Below are positions 38,614-46,705 of a stretch of 63,143 nt of DNA, one piece after another. Source of the stretch: an uncultured Flavobacteriales bacterium (GTDB lineage: Bacteria; Bacteroidota; Bacteroidia; Flavobacteriales; Crocinitomicaceae). Under the pieces are notes generated by a model, which was not told the DNA's origin, made no database searches, and saw only the letters and a program-made list of their open reading frames with translations. The stretch covers positions 1 through 63,143 of the forward strand of contig CAMLIF010000009.1 in the NCBI GenBank assembly GCA_946479985.1, read 5' to 3'. The position numbers and the translations under genes were made by a program. The first letter of the stretch is position 1, and the number at the start of each line of letters is the position of its first letter.

Positions 38614-38639
38614 TGTAAGAATTTCGAAAAAACGTGTAA
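38614..38639 (+). promoter_or_regulatory. TGTAA-N16-TGTAA box upstream of lipoprotein gene 1
   Basis: TGTAA at 38614-38618 and 38635-38639 are 21 bp apart, and another TGTAA lies 9 bp further upstream (38605). The paralogous gene at 50584 has the same triple arrangement. Confidence 0.65.
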
Positions 38640-38702
38640 AACTTTTGAATTGCTAGGCACGCATATTTGTTCGAAAGATGTTAACCTTTTAATTTTTGAA
38701 TT

Positions 38703-39143
38703 ATGAAAAAAGATGTTTTATCCTGCTTGTCGATGTCGCTTCTGATAGTCGTTTTTGCTAGTTGTAGTGATTCGAAATCAGAAAAAGTTGACGACGCAGC
38801 GGCGGAAGTTGAGCAGCAGAAAGAAGAGCTGCGCGAAGCTCGGGAAGAGTATGACAGAGAAGTAGAAAGCTATCGTGAAGCTATGAGAACGGATCTCGAA
38901 AACAACAAACAGCGAATTGCTGAACTCAGAGAAGAGAAGATCCAGGCTAAGAACAATGTTATTGCTGAGAGAAATGCAAAAATTGAAGAACTCGAGCGAC
39001 GAAATACAGAATTAGAAGTAAAACTGGAACAATCCAAAAGTAAAACCAAAGAGAACTGGAAAGAATTCAAAAGAGAATTCAATCATGATATGGAAGAATT
39101 GGGCGATGCTTTCAAGGATATTGGAAAAAATAATATGGATTAA
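38703..39143 (+). CDS. Coiled-coil lipoprotein (paralog 1)
   Basis: This is a 146-residue lipoprotein with lipobox SLLIVVFASC (Cys near residue 21). The mature part is one long charged helix with heptad-like spacing (DDAAAEVEQQKEELREAREE, then NAKIEELERRNTELEVKLEQ) and a conserved tail (NHDMEELGDAFKDIG). The gene at 50584 encodes a clear paralog sharing the DKVDDA start and NHDM(K/E)ELG tail. A DUF5670 mini-protein gene follows 109 nt later. It probably sits in the periplasm as an envelope-stress component. The function is unknown. Confidence 0.82.
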   Translation: MKKDVLSCLSMSLLIVVFASCSDSKSEKVDDAAAEVEQQKEELREAREEYDREVESYREAMRTDLENNKQRIAELREEKIQAKNNVIAERNAKIEELERRNTELEVKLEQSKSKTKENWKEFKREFNHDMEELGDAFKDIGKNNMD

Positions 39144-39252
39144 CCTAAACGTAGGGCCTCCTGCCTGTACGTCGATTAGGCGGGATCCTGCACAACGAAA
39201 AAGATCAGTTCAAAACGTTAACTGATCTATTAATAACGAAAAAACAATAGTT

Positions 39253-39408
39253 ATGAGAACAGTATTAAATACTATCATTGTCCTGGTGCTCCTTGGTTGG
39301 CTCATCGGATATTTTGGATATCACACAGGCGGTCTTTTTCACTTAATATTAATTATTGCGGTGGTTGCTATTATCATACAATTGTTACCCGGTAATAAAG
39401 CCGATTGA
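39253..39408 (+). CDS. DUF5670 / lmo0937-type mini membrane protein (paralog 1)
   Basis: This is a 51-residue protein with two hydrophobic helices (TIIVLVLLGWLIGYFG and LILIIAVVAIIIQLLP) separated by YHTGGLFH. The W-(L/A)-IGYFGY pattern identifies the lmo0937/DUF5670 family of tiny stress-linked membrane proteins. Close paralogs are at 52195 and, more distantly, 53508. It lies downstream of lipoprotein gene 1 and shares its promoter region. Confidence 0.85.
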   Translation: MRTVLNTIIVLVLLGWLIGYFGYHTGGLFHLILIIAVVAIIIQLLPGNKAD

Positions 39409-39787
39409 AAAAGCGTGACTAATCACAGAATTTGTCGAATAAATTCAGCGGGTAAGACTTGGAACTACCTTACCCGAAAGCAATGAAAAACACTATAATG
39501 AGACCGCTTGGTCATGCAAGTGTCGGGCGGTCATTCATAGACTTGGGGATGAAGCAGTTGTTACTGTTAAGACTGTTTATTGAGGCCGTTAATTAATTGT
39601 AAAAGCACATTAAATTTGAACGGAGTGTTTGGTTAGGATAGTTTTTAACAGTATATTAACAATATAATTCAAACCAATATTTTACTGTATCCATATTTCT
39701 AAACAAGAAGTACCTAACATTTAATAAGCCGTTTCAACAAAGGGTTGAATAGGTAAGAGAGTGATTACTTAGTTAAAAATTAGGATT
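39409..39787. other. Intergenic region with two hairpins
   Basis: CGGGTAAG/CTTACCCG (39449-39456 and 39469-39476) and GACCGC/GCGGTC (39502-39507 and 39527-39532) form two adjacent hairpins without T-runs. They could be a 3' UTR or a small RNA. No coding frame is supported. Confidence 0.35.
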
Positions 39788-40345
39788 ATGAAACTGTTTA
39801 TAAAACACATGGTTAGCGAGCGATGTAAGCTCGTGGTTAAACAAGAACTGGATAGGTTAGGAATACGCTACACTTCGGTTGACTTGGCCGTAGTGGAAAT
39901 TAAAGGAGAGCCTTCGGATGAAGTCCGTGAGAAACTAGGCGCTAATCTGGAAAAGGTTGGGCTAGAATTGATTGATGACAGAACCAGTATATTAACGGAA
40001 CAGGTAAAAAGCGTAGTGATCGATTTGATCCACAATTCAGACGAAGCGCCAAAAGTTAATTATTCTGATTACATCAGTAAAAAGCTCAATTACGATTACA
40101 CATATCTCTCCAATCTGTTTACGAAAGTAAAAGGAACAACCATTCAGCAATTCATCATTATGAACAAGATCGAAAAAGTAAAAGAACTTTTGTTATACGA
40201 TGAATTGAATCTGACTGAGATTTCCTACAAACTCAATTACAGCAGTGTAGCTCATTTGTCTAATCAGTTCAAAAAGATCACAGGCTTTTCGCCTTCTTTC
40301 TACAAGCAAGGGCATTATCACAGAAACACCCTTGATAGTATTTGA
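39788..40345 (+). CDS. Small AraC-family transcriptional regulator (paralog 2)
   Basis: This is a 185-residue regulator, closely related to the protein at 57434 (shared segments include QQFIIM and KIEKVKELLLYDELNLTEIS). The N-terminal domain begins MKLFIKHMVSERC with the conserved Cys13; the C-terminal double helix-turn-helix contains YKLNYSSVAHLSNQFKK. It has a long upstream region and its own terminator, so it is monocistronic. It lies just after the lipoprotein/DUF5670 module, making it a candidate regulator of the TGYAA-N16-TGTAA box genes (inference). Confidence 0.9.
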   Translation: MKLFIKHMVSERCKLVVKQELDRLGIRYTSVDLAVVEIKGEPSDEVREKLGANLEKVGLELIDDRTSILTEQVKSVVIDLIHNSDEAPKVNYSDYISKKLNYDYTYLSNLFTKVKGTTIQQFIIMNKIEKVKELLLYDELNLTEISYKLNYSSVAHLSNQFKKITGFSPSFYKQGHYHRNTLDSI

Positions 40346-40363
40346 TATTTTTGTATAAATAGC

Positions 40364-40395
40364 AATCCCGGTTTGGAAACGAGCCGGGATTTTTG
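40364..40395 (+). terminator. Terminator of AraC-type regulator 2
   Basis: AATCCCGG (40364-40371) pairs with CCGGGATT (40384-40391), followed by TTTTG. Confidence 0.75.
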
Positions 40396-40593
40396 TTTGG
40401 AATTAAGGAAGATAAGTCCTTGTTTCCCTAAGATTCTAAAAATTCGCGAAACAAGGTTCAGCCGAGTTAATTAGTGGCAATCGATTCAAACCTATACATA
40501 AAACAAGGGATTAATTATTCGTTAATAAATATTCTCCCAGGTAAATAACGACTACTTTTAGATTCAATTTTTTAAAACAATAAAAAGCAAAAT

Positions 40594-41427
40594 ATGAAAG
40601 CAATTTTATTATTAGCCGCAGGAATGTTCTCATTCCAGACAATGGCTCAGAAAATCAACATGCCTGCACCAAGCCCCTTACAAACAATTACTCAAAAATT
40701 CGGATTGGGTGATGTAACTATCGAATATTCCCGCCCGGCGGCAAAAGACCGCGTTGTCTTTGGTGACTTGGTTCCTTATGGAAAAGTGTGGAGAACAGGC
40801 GCAAACGCAGCAACGAAAATCACGTTTACTGATAATGTTACATTGGAAGGAAAGGATGTTAAACCCGGAACGTATGCACTTTACACTGTGCCGAACAAAG
40901 ACAGCTGGGAAGTAATGTTATACTCTGATTTGACATTAGGCGGAAATGTTGCTGAATACAAAACAGAAAATGAAGTGCTTCGTTTCAAGGTAACTCCAAT
41001 GGTTATTCCAATGAAAATCGAATCATTTACTATTAACGTTGCGGATGTTGAACCAACAGAAGCTGCTTTAACATTGATGTGGGAAAATACAATGGTTTCA
41101 ATTCAAATGACTACGGATATCGATGAGAAAGTATTGAAAAGTATCGAAGAGTCAATGAAGTCTGATAAACCTGATTATTTCAGAGCTGCAACCTATTTCT
41201 TTGAAAAAGGGAAAGATTTGCCACAAGCATTAACATGGGTGAACAAAGCAATTGATGAAAATCCTACAGCTTTTTATATGGTATTGCTTAAAGCGAAAAT
41301 TGAATACAAACTGGGAGATAAGAAAGCGGGTATGGCAAGCGCTGAGAAAACAATCAAATTGGCTACTGAAGCTAAAAATGCAGATTATGTTGCTTTAGCA
41401 AATAAGTTAATGAGTGAGAATAAATAG
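40594..41427 (+). CDS. DUF2911 domain protein with C-terminal TPR-like region
   Basis: This is a 277-residue secreted protein. A signal peptide (about 1-18, ending TMAQK) precedes the DUF2911 domain (about 25-175), recognised by VTIEYSRPAAKDRVVFG and GKVWRTGANAATKITF, with KPGTYALYTVP. The C-terminal 90 residues are helical and TPR-like (AATYFFEKGKDLPQALTWVN). The family has no known activity and is widespread in Bacteroidota. It is monocistronic with a clear terminator. Confidence 0.9.
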   Translation: MKAILLLAAGMFSFQTMAQKINMPAPSPLQTITQKFGLGDVTIEYSRPAAKDRVVFGDLVPYGKVWRTGANAATKITFTDNVTLEGKDVKPGTYALYTVPNKDSWEVMLYSDLTLGGNVAEYKTENEVLRFKVTPMVIPMKIESFTINVADVEPTEAALTLMWENTMVSIQMTTDIDEKVLKSIEESMKSDKPDYFRAATYFFEKGKDLPQALTWVNKAIDENPTAFYMVLLKAKIEYKLGDKKAGMASAEKTIKLATEAKNADYVALANKLMSENK

Positions 41428-41451
41428 AATTTATCCTTATGTAAAAGAATT

Positions 41452-41484
41452 AAGTCCTTTCGTGTTTCGGAAGGACTTTTTTTT
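41452..41484 (+). terminator. Terminator of the DUF2911 gene
   Basis: AAGTCCTT (41452-41459) pairs with AAGGACTT (41471-41478), followed by a T-run. Confidence 0.75.
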
Positions 41485-41585
41485 GTTTTAGAACACGAGA
41501 GGCACCTGGCGCTCATTGAGCGTGTTGAAAGGTTGGTGTCTCAATCCTGGCCGCATCGCAATCAGAATCTGCGTATCGGAGGGAA

Positions 41586-43310
41586 TTATTGTTGTTCTAT
41601 CGCTGAAGGATTCGACCTCACAAACAACTGAATCACCGCAGCAATAATCAGCACCAGCAAACAACCAATAACATTCAGCCACAGAAATGAAATGATATCG
41701 GCAGCGTAAATTCCAATCACGATGAACTCGGTGATAATTGCTCCCCAGAAAACCGCTTTACCTCCGATTCGTTTCAGATAAAATGCCACCAAAAAGATCC
41801 CGAGAATAGTTCCGTAGAATAATGATCCTAAAACGTTTACGGCCTCTATCAAACTTCCTAATTTGCTCGCAAACATAGCCGTTGCTATGGCAAAAATCCC
41901 CCAACCGAATGTAAACCAGCGAGAAGCTTTGTAATAATGCAATTCGGTTTGGTTTTTCACCCACATCCTTTTGTACAAGTCAATCACGGTTGTTGAGGCA
42001 AGCGAATTCAATGCTGCGGCAATACTTCCCCACGCAGCCAGAAAGATCATCGCGATGAGTAAACCGATCAATCCTTTCGGAAGGTTTTCCACCACGAAAT
42101 AGAGGAAAATATAATTCGTATCGTTGGTATCGGCCGTTGAGTCTGATTTTTTCATTACTTCCATCGCTTCTTCACGAACAGCCTTGGTTTTTTTCTCCGT
42201 TTCAAGGAGTTTTGTTTGTAATGATCTGATTTTTACCTGATCTTCTTTGTTTAAAGCACTGGCCATTTGCGTGGTTTGCGCCTGACGAATAGTATTCAGT
42301 GAATCGTTCTTAGCCTGAAGGGAAAGGAATTCTCCGCGATATTCCGTGGTAAGGACTTTGTCGACTTCCTTTTGGTTAAAGAAAATGGGCGATTGGAAGA
42401 ACATGTAGAAAACAAAAACCAAACTTCCCACCAGCAGGATCAGGAACTGCATCGGTACTTTTACCAGGCCGTTCATTAGTAAGCCGGTTCTGCTTTCCCG
42501 GGTGTTTTTGGCAGTGAGGTATCTTCCAACCTGCGATTGATCCGTCCCGAAATAGGAAAGTGCCAGGAAGAACCCACCGATAATTCCGCTCCAGATATTG
42601 TACTTGTCTTTCCACCAAACCGAATCTGTGACATCAATTTTCGTTTCAATCACATTCAGTTTTCCCATTTTTCCTGCAACATGCAGTGCATCGGTGAAAC
42701 TCACCCCGGTTGGCAGCATGTGAACAACCATATAGCCGGCCAGGAACATTCCTACAAAAACCACAATTAATTGCTGCATTTGCGTGTAAGTAACAGCTTT
42801 TGTTCCCCCGGTTACCGTATAAATAATCAGGAATCCGCCCATAACCAGGTTGGTGTAATAAATATTCCAGCCAAGTAATGAAGCCAGAATAATGGATGGA
42901 GCGTAAATGCTGATTCCGGTAGAAAGTGCGCGCTGAACCAGAAAGAGGATGGAAGCCAGTGAGCGGGTTTTTAAGTCGAAACGCTGTTCTAAATATTCGT
43001 AAGCAGTATATACTTTTAGTTTGTGATAAATGGGAATGAAAGTTACGCAAAGAACAACCATTGCCAAAGGCAAACCGAAATAGTACTGCACAAACCGCAT
43101 CCCGTCGGTATAAGCTTGTCCGGGAGCAGATAAAAAGGTGATAGCACTTGCCTGGGTTCCCATGATAGAAAGCAATATCAGTAGCCAGCTCATGGAATTA
43201 TTGCCTTTGAAATAACCGTCTAATGTTTTTTCGCTTTTACTCTTATACAGGCCGTAACCAATTACTGCAAGCAGGGTCAGAATCAGAACAATCCAATCAA
43301 TAAAACTCAT
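41586..43310 (-). CDS. Sodium:solute symporter with coiled-coil insertion
   Basis: This is a 574-residue SSS-family transporter. ATG 43310 is preferred over the longer frame because it starts MSFIDWIVLILTLLAVIGYG, the usual first helix. GTQASAITFLSAPGQAY is the Na+-site helix, and GGTKAVTYTQMQQ and FLAAWGSIAAALNSLAST are family motifs. Between two membrane helices (about residues 325-425) lies a charged coiled-coil insertion (LQTKLLETEKKTKAVREE). The substrate is unknown; coupling to the PIG-L gene suggests a deacetylation product. Its start overlaps the stop of the 36-residue gene at 43417. Confidence 0.92.
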   Translation of the reverse strand: MSFIDWIVLILTLLAVIGYGLYKSKSEKTLDGYFKGNNSMSWLLILLSIMGTQASAITFLSAPGQAYTDGMRFVQYYFGLPLAMVVLCVTFIPIYHKLKVYTAYEYLEQRFDLKTRSLASILFLVQRALSTGISIYAPSIILASLLGWNIYYTNLVMGGFLIIYTVTGGTKAVTYTQMQQLIVVFVGMFLAGYMVVHMLPTGVSFTDALHVAGKMGKLNVIETKIDVTDSVWWKDKYNIWSGIIGGFFLALSYFGTDQSQVGRYLTAKNTRESRTGLLMNGLVKVPMQFLILLVGSLVFVFYMFFQSPIFFNQKEVDKVLTTEYRGEFLSLQAKNDSLNTIRQAQTTQMASALNKEDQVKIRSLQTKLLETEKKTKAVREEAMEVMKKSDSTADTNDTNYIFLYFVVENLPKGLIGLLIAMIFLAAWGSIAAALNSLASTTVIDLYKRMWVKNQTELHYYKASRWFTFGWGIFAIATAMFASKLGSLIEAVNVLGSLFYGTILGIFLVAFYLKRIGGKAVFWGAIITEFIVIGIYAADIISFLWLNVIGCLLVLIIAAVIQLFVRSNPSAIEQQ

Positions 43311-43417
43311 GAAAAATGTTGTGTAAAAAAGTAAAAAAATATCATGAGTGCAACCAATGTTCCAATGACAGCAGCGTAGGCCCAATTCCAGTTTTTCGGT
43401 TCTTTTTCTTCGTACAT
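43307..43417 (-). CDS. 36-residue membrane mini-protein overlapping the symporter gene
   Basis: ATG 43417 opens MYEEKEPKNWNWAYAAVIGT followed by a hydrophobic helix (LVALMIFFYFF). The stop TGA overlaps the symporter ATG in a TCATGA arrangement, the pattern of translational coupling. The charged N-terminus and single helix fit a small accessory subunit of the transporter. The frame is too short for standard gene callers. No family is recognised. Confidence 0.7.
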   Translation of the reverse strand: MYEEKEPKNWNWAYAAVIGTLVALMIFFYFFTQHFS

Positions 43418-43474
43418 CAGTTTTTCATCAGTTTTCAAATAGAGCTAATTTCTATCATTAGCTGCCGCTAATTC

Positions 43475-45958
43475 TTAATTTTCGGGAAGGCTAAGCAGGT
43501 TTACAAACAAGCGATAAGCACCGGGAATTCCGGCCGGTAATTCGCGGAAAAAAACCAATCCGGTGTAAACGAAGTTTCCTTTTCCGTATTTTGAAATAAT
43601 TAAACTTCCTGCGCTCGGGTGTTCATCTGGGTCGTGCATCGAGAAAACAGTTTCGTAATGTGCGTCATATTCTGTTGCAAAGTAAATTCCGCGTTCCTGG
43701 ATCCAGCCTTCGAAGTCTTTTTGGGTAATCACATTCGGAGTGATCAATACCGGATGTTTTGGATTCGTGAATTCCACTGCAGCATTATCGTCTGTTACGC
43801 GATCTCGTGAAATCGTAAACGGGTAAGGTCCGATTTTGGTTTCCATCGGTGCAATGCGGTTATTGGTGTTGTATTGTACAATCAGGTTCCCGCCTTGATT
43901 TACATAAGCCATTAATTTGTCGTAATAAACCGGCATGCGGTCGTTGGTGTTGTATGTGCGGATTCCCGTCACAATACTTGAATAAACACTCAAATCCTCT
44001 TTCGCCAGAATTTCGTCAGTTAGCAGGGTTACATCATATCCGATCTGAGTTAGGCAAGCCGGAACATTATCTCCGGCGCCGGGAATATACCCGATTTTGG
44101 TTCCGGTCTTTTTCAGGTCAAGGAATACAATTTTTGCCTGCGCCGTGTTTAGCATAAATTGATATGGAATATGATCGTATTCAATACGTGTAATGCTCTT
44201 GTCGTATGACAAACCATCAATGGAAAGGCTGACTGTTAACTGGCCGTCTTTTCCGGTTTTGTCAGGTGTTAAAGTTGCTTTCACAATTTGCTCGTCGCCC
44301 TTTTTAACCAAATTCACTTCCGGGTTTTGAATAGTGATTTTCCATCCTGACGGAATATTTACCTGCACGGTTCCTTTCAGGTTGGGGATATTTGCTTTTA
44401 CCGTGAATGAAACTTCTTTGGGAGTTAAACTGCTAAACACAAAAACCTGGTCTGAAATATTGATCGTTGCCGGTGGAAGAACTTCAAACGGACGATAAAC
44501 TTCACCTTTTACCGGATCTGTAGATTTGAAAACCAAACCACGCTCAATGTGAAAATCAATTCCGTCTATATTTAAATGATAAACAATACTTTTCGCGGCA
44601 TCATTTTCAGGTTTTCCAATCAGCAGGTTGTTTTTAACAGAATACATTCCGACAGAATGCGGATCTACCAGCCAATACGGAGTTGAGTATGGAGTTGAGG
44701 CTGAAAGCATTTCTTTTTGTTCGATCGTTTCAAGCTTGTTGATCGTCAGTTTCAAATCCATTTTTTTCTCTGATTGTCCGAGAAAAGAAATAGACTTCAA
44801 GGTTACATTGCCCGGATTTCGCGCTAGAATTTGAGTTAAAATAGTGAGCTCGCTTCCGGGAACAGCGCTGAATTCGGATGTGTAGGCTTCCATCCATAAA
44901 CCCGAACATTGAATAATCAGATCTTCACAAGCTGCCAGTTTCAAATTTCGCCAGTAAGCTTCTTTCGGATTGGATTCATCTAAACCTTTTAGTTTTCCGT
45001 AAATTACTTCCAGGGCAGGAAGTGATTTTTCGGGATGCTGCGGGTCGAACGAAGCAATACATTTTGAAATCAATTCTTCGAAATTAATTGTGGAAGAAAC
45101 GCGTTTCCAGGAAACCTCAACCCCTTCAAAAATATCTTTGACCGCCGGTTCACCCTTCAGGAATTTGAAATATTCCAGGTTCTCACCGCGTTGTTTGGCT
45201 GACCCAAATCCCTGACTTTTATGCATAGAGCGACTGTTTGCGGCAACTTCGCCGTAACTTAATCCAAGCAGGGGATTGTAAGTTCCCACATCCAGTGTTA
45301 GCTGATCTGGAGCTGTGGTGTTTGTTCCGCCAAAATTGAAAGTGTTCCAGAAAATGCGTTTTGCCTGCCAAACTTCCACTTGTTTGAGCTGCTCAGGAAA
45401 CTTAGTCGGATCTGCTGCCAGATCAAAAGCCTCCATTGCCAGAATAGCTGAGGCGGTGTGATGTCCGTGTCCGCCTTCGCCTGTTGTCGGGAAACGGCAA
45501 ATAATCACATCCGGTTTGAATTTTCTGATTGCCAGAACAACATCAGCCAGTATGCTGTCTTTGTTCCAAATGCTGAATGTTTCCTCTGGGTTTTTCGAGA
45601 ACCCGAAATCGTTAGCCCGCGTAAAAAATTGTTCTGCTCCGTCTGTTCGTCGTGCTGCCAGCAATTCCTGTGTGCGGATTAATCCAAGAGCTTCTCCCTG
45701 TTCACTTCCAATGAGGTTCTGCCCGCCATCGCCGCGCGTCAAAGATAAATACCCTGTGCGGAAATTCTTTTCGTTTGCGAGATAACCTAATAAGCGCGTG
45801 TTTTCATCGTCGGGGTGAGCAGCAATATACAGAACTGAACCAACGGTATTGAGTTTTTTCATTCCGAGCAGGATCTCAGAAGAGTTCAGTTCAGGAGACG
45901 TTTGAGCGAGAAGAGTTTTTCCAATAAAAAATGGAACAAAAAGGAGGAAATATTTCAT
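43475..45958 (-). CDS. PIG-L family deacetylase with large C-terminal extension
   Basis: This is an 827-residue secreted protein. ATG 45958 begins a signal peptide (MKYFLLFVPFFIGKTLLAQ). The PIG-L/LmbE domain (about 35-300) has the zinc motif AAHPDDE (His48, Asp50, Asp51) and the distal GHGHHTAS histidines. The family removes acetyl groups from N-acetylglucosamine-type substrates. Residues about 300-640 contain Ig/NPCBM-like beta domains. The last part (about 640-827) resembles a glutamine-amidotransferase-like fold (IVTGIRTYNTNDR, GGNLIVQYNTNNR). It is followed by the symporter mini-protein and the symporter, a pairing common in Bacteroidota. Confidence 0.9.
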   Translation of the reverse strand: MKYFLLFVPFFIGKTLLAQTSPELNSSEILLGMKKLNTVGSVLYIAAHPDDENTRLLGYLANEKNFRTGYLSLTRGDGGQNLIGSEQGEALGLIRTQELLAARRTDGAEQFFTRANDFGFSKNPEETFSIWNKDSILADVVLAIRKFKPDVIICRFPTTGEGGHGHHTASAILAMEAFDLAADPTKFPEQLKQVEVWQAKRIFWNTFNFGGTNTTAPDQLTLDVGTYNPLLGLSYGEVAANSRSMHKSQGFGSAKQRGENLEYFKFLKGEPAVKDIFEGVEVSWKRVSSTINFEELISKCIASFDPQHPEKSLPALEVIYGKLKGLDESNPKEAYWRNLKLAACEDLIIQCSGLWMEAYTSEFSAVPGSELTILTQILARNPGNVTLKSISFLGQSEKKMDLKLTINKLETIEQKEMLSASTPYSTPYWLVDPHSVGMYSVKNNLLIGKPENDAAKSIVYHLNIDGIDFHIERGLVFKSTDPVKGEVYRPFEVLPPATINISDQVFVFSSLTPKEVSFTVKANIPNLKGTVQVNIPSGWKITIQNPEVNLVKKGDEQIVKATLTPDKTGKDGQLTVSLSIDGLSYDKSITRIEYDHIPYQFMLNTAQAKIVFLDLKKTGTKIGYIPGAGDNVPACLTQIGYDVTLLTDEILAKEDLSVYSSIVTGIRTYNTNDRMPVYYDKLMAYVNQGGNLIVQYNTNNRIAPMETKIGPYPFTISRDRVTDDNAAVEFTNPKHPVLITPNVITQKDFEGWIQERGIYFATEYDAHYETVFSMHDPDEHPSAGSLIISKYGKGNFVYTGLVFFRELPAGIPGAYRLFVNLLSLPEN

Positions 45959-46110
45959 CGTTTGAGATCTGTCTAAAGATTTACCATGGTAATAATACAG
46001 ACAATCCTGCAATTGCCGTTTCGTTTAACAATTCTTTAAATGTATAATTGGATGAGTAACCAAAACAATTCTTTCCCGTAAACCGACCTGAAAATTGTAA
46101 ACTGAATAGT

Positions 46111-46554
46111 ATGAAACCAGACATTCACATTAATTTTTTAGCAATCGGCATTGCGGTTGTTGCGAATTTCATCTTGGGAGCGCTGTGGTATATGCCGCTT
46201 TTTGGAAAAGTATGGGCAAAGGAAATGGGAATCAGCATGGACCAAAAACCACCAGCTTCTGTATTCGTAAAGAGTATGGTGATCATGGTGATCGGAAACT
46301 TTCTAATGGCCTGGGTTTTGGCGCACAACATTGCGGTTTGGAATCCTGAAACATGGGGACATACCGTTCCGTCTGACATGACCCCGGGGCTAATGGCAAC
46401 AATGTCGGCTTTGTTTACCTGGCTAGGATTTTACGTTCCTGTAGATTTGAATACCGTTTCCTGGGAAATGAAATCATGGAAATTGTTTTTCATCAATACA
46501 AGCTATCATTTAGCTTCACTTCTGGTGGTATCTTTTATTATTACGTTTATGTAA
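46111..46554 (+). CDS. DUF1761 family membrane protein
   Basis: This is a 147-residue protein with four hydrophobic segments. INFLAIGIAVVANFILGALW and YMPLFGKVWAKEMGIS are the DUF1761 N-terminal signature, and the later LTWLGFYVPVDLNTVSWE-like strand with the final LASLLVVSFIITF helix is also typical. The function is unknown. It is monocistronic. Confidence 0.88.
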   Translation: MKPDIHINFLAIGIAVVANFILGALWYMPLFGKVWAKEMGISMDQKPPASVFVKSMVIMVIGNFLMAWVLAHNIAVWNPETWGHTVPSDMTPGLMATMSALFTWLGFYVPVDLNTVSWEMKSWKLFFINTSYHLASLLVVSFIITFM

Positions 46555-46577
46555 AAGAAGTTATAAATTCATTGATG

Positions 46578-46605
46578 GCGGATAGGGAAACTTGTCCGCT
46601 TTTTT
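46578..46605 (+). terminator. Terminator of the DUF1761 gene
   Basis: GCGGA (46578-46582) pairs with TCCGC (46595-46599), followed by TTTTTT. Confidence 0.55.
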
Positions 46606-46705
46606 GTTAAAATAAACTGTTTTTAACCTCTAAAACGATAACAATTGAACAACCGCTTCAAAACACAACAATTTTAACTAGATTGGATGCTCTAAGCTGC
46701 TAATT

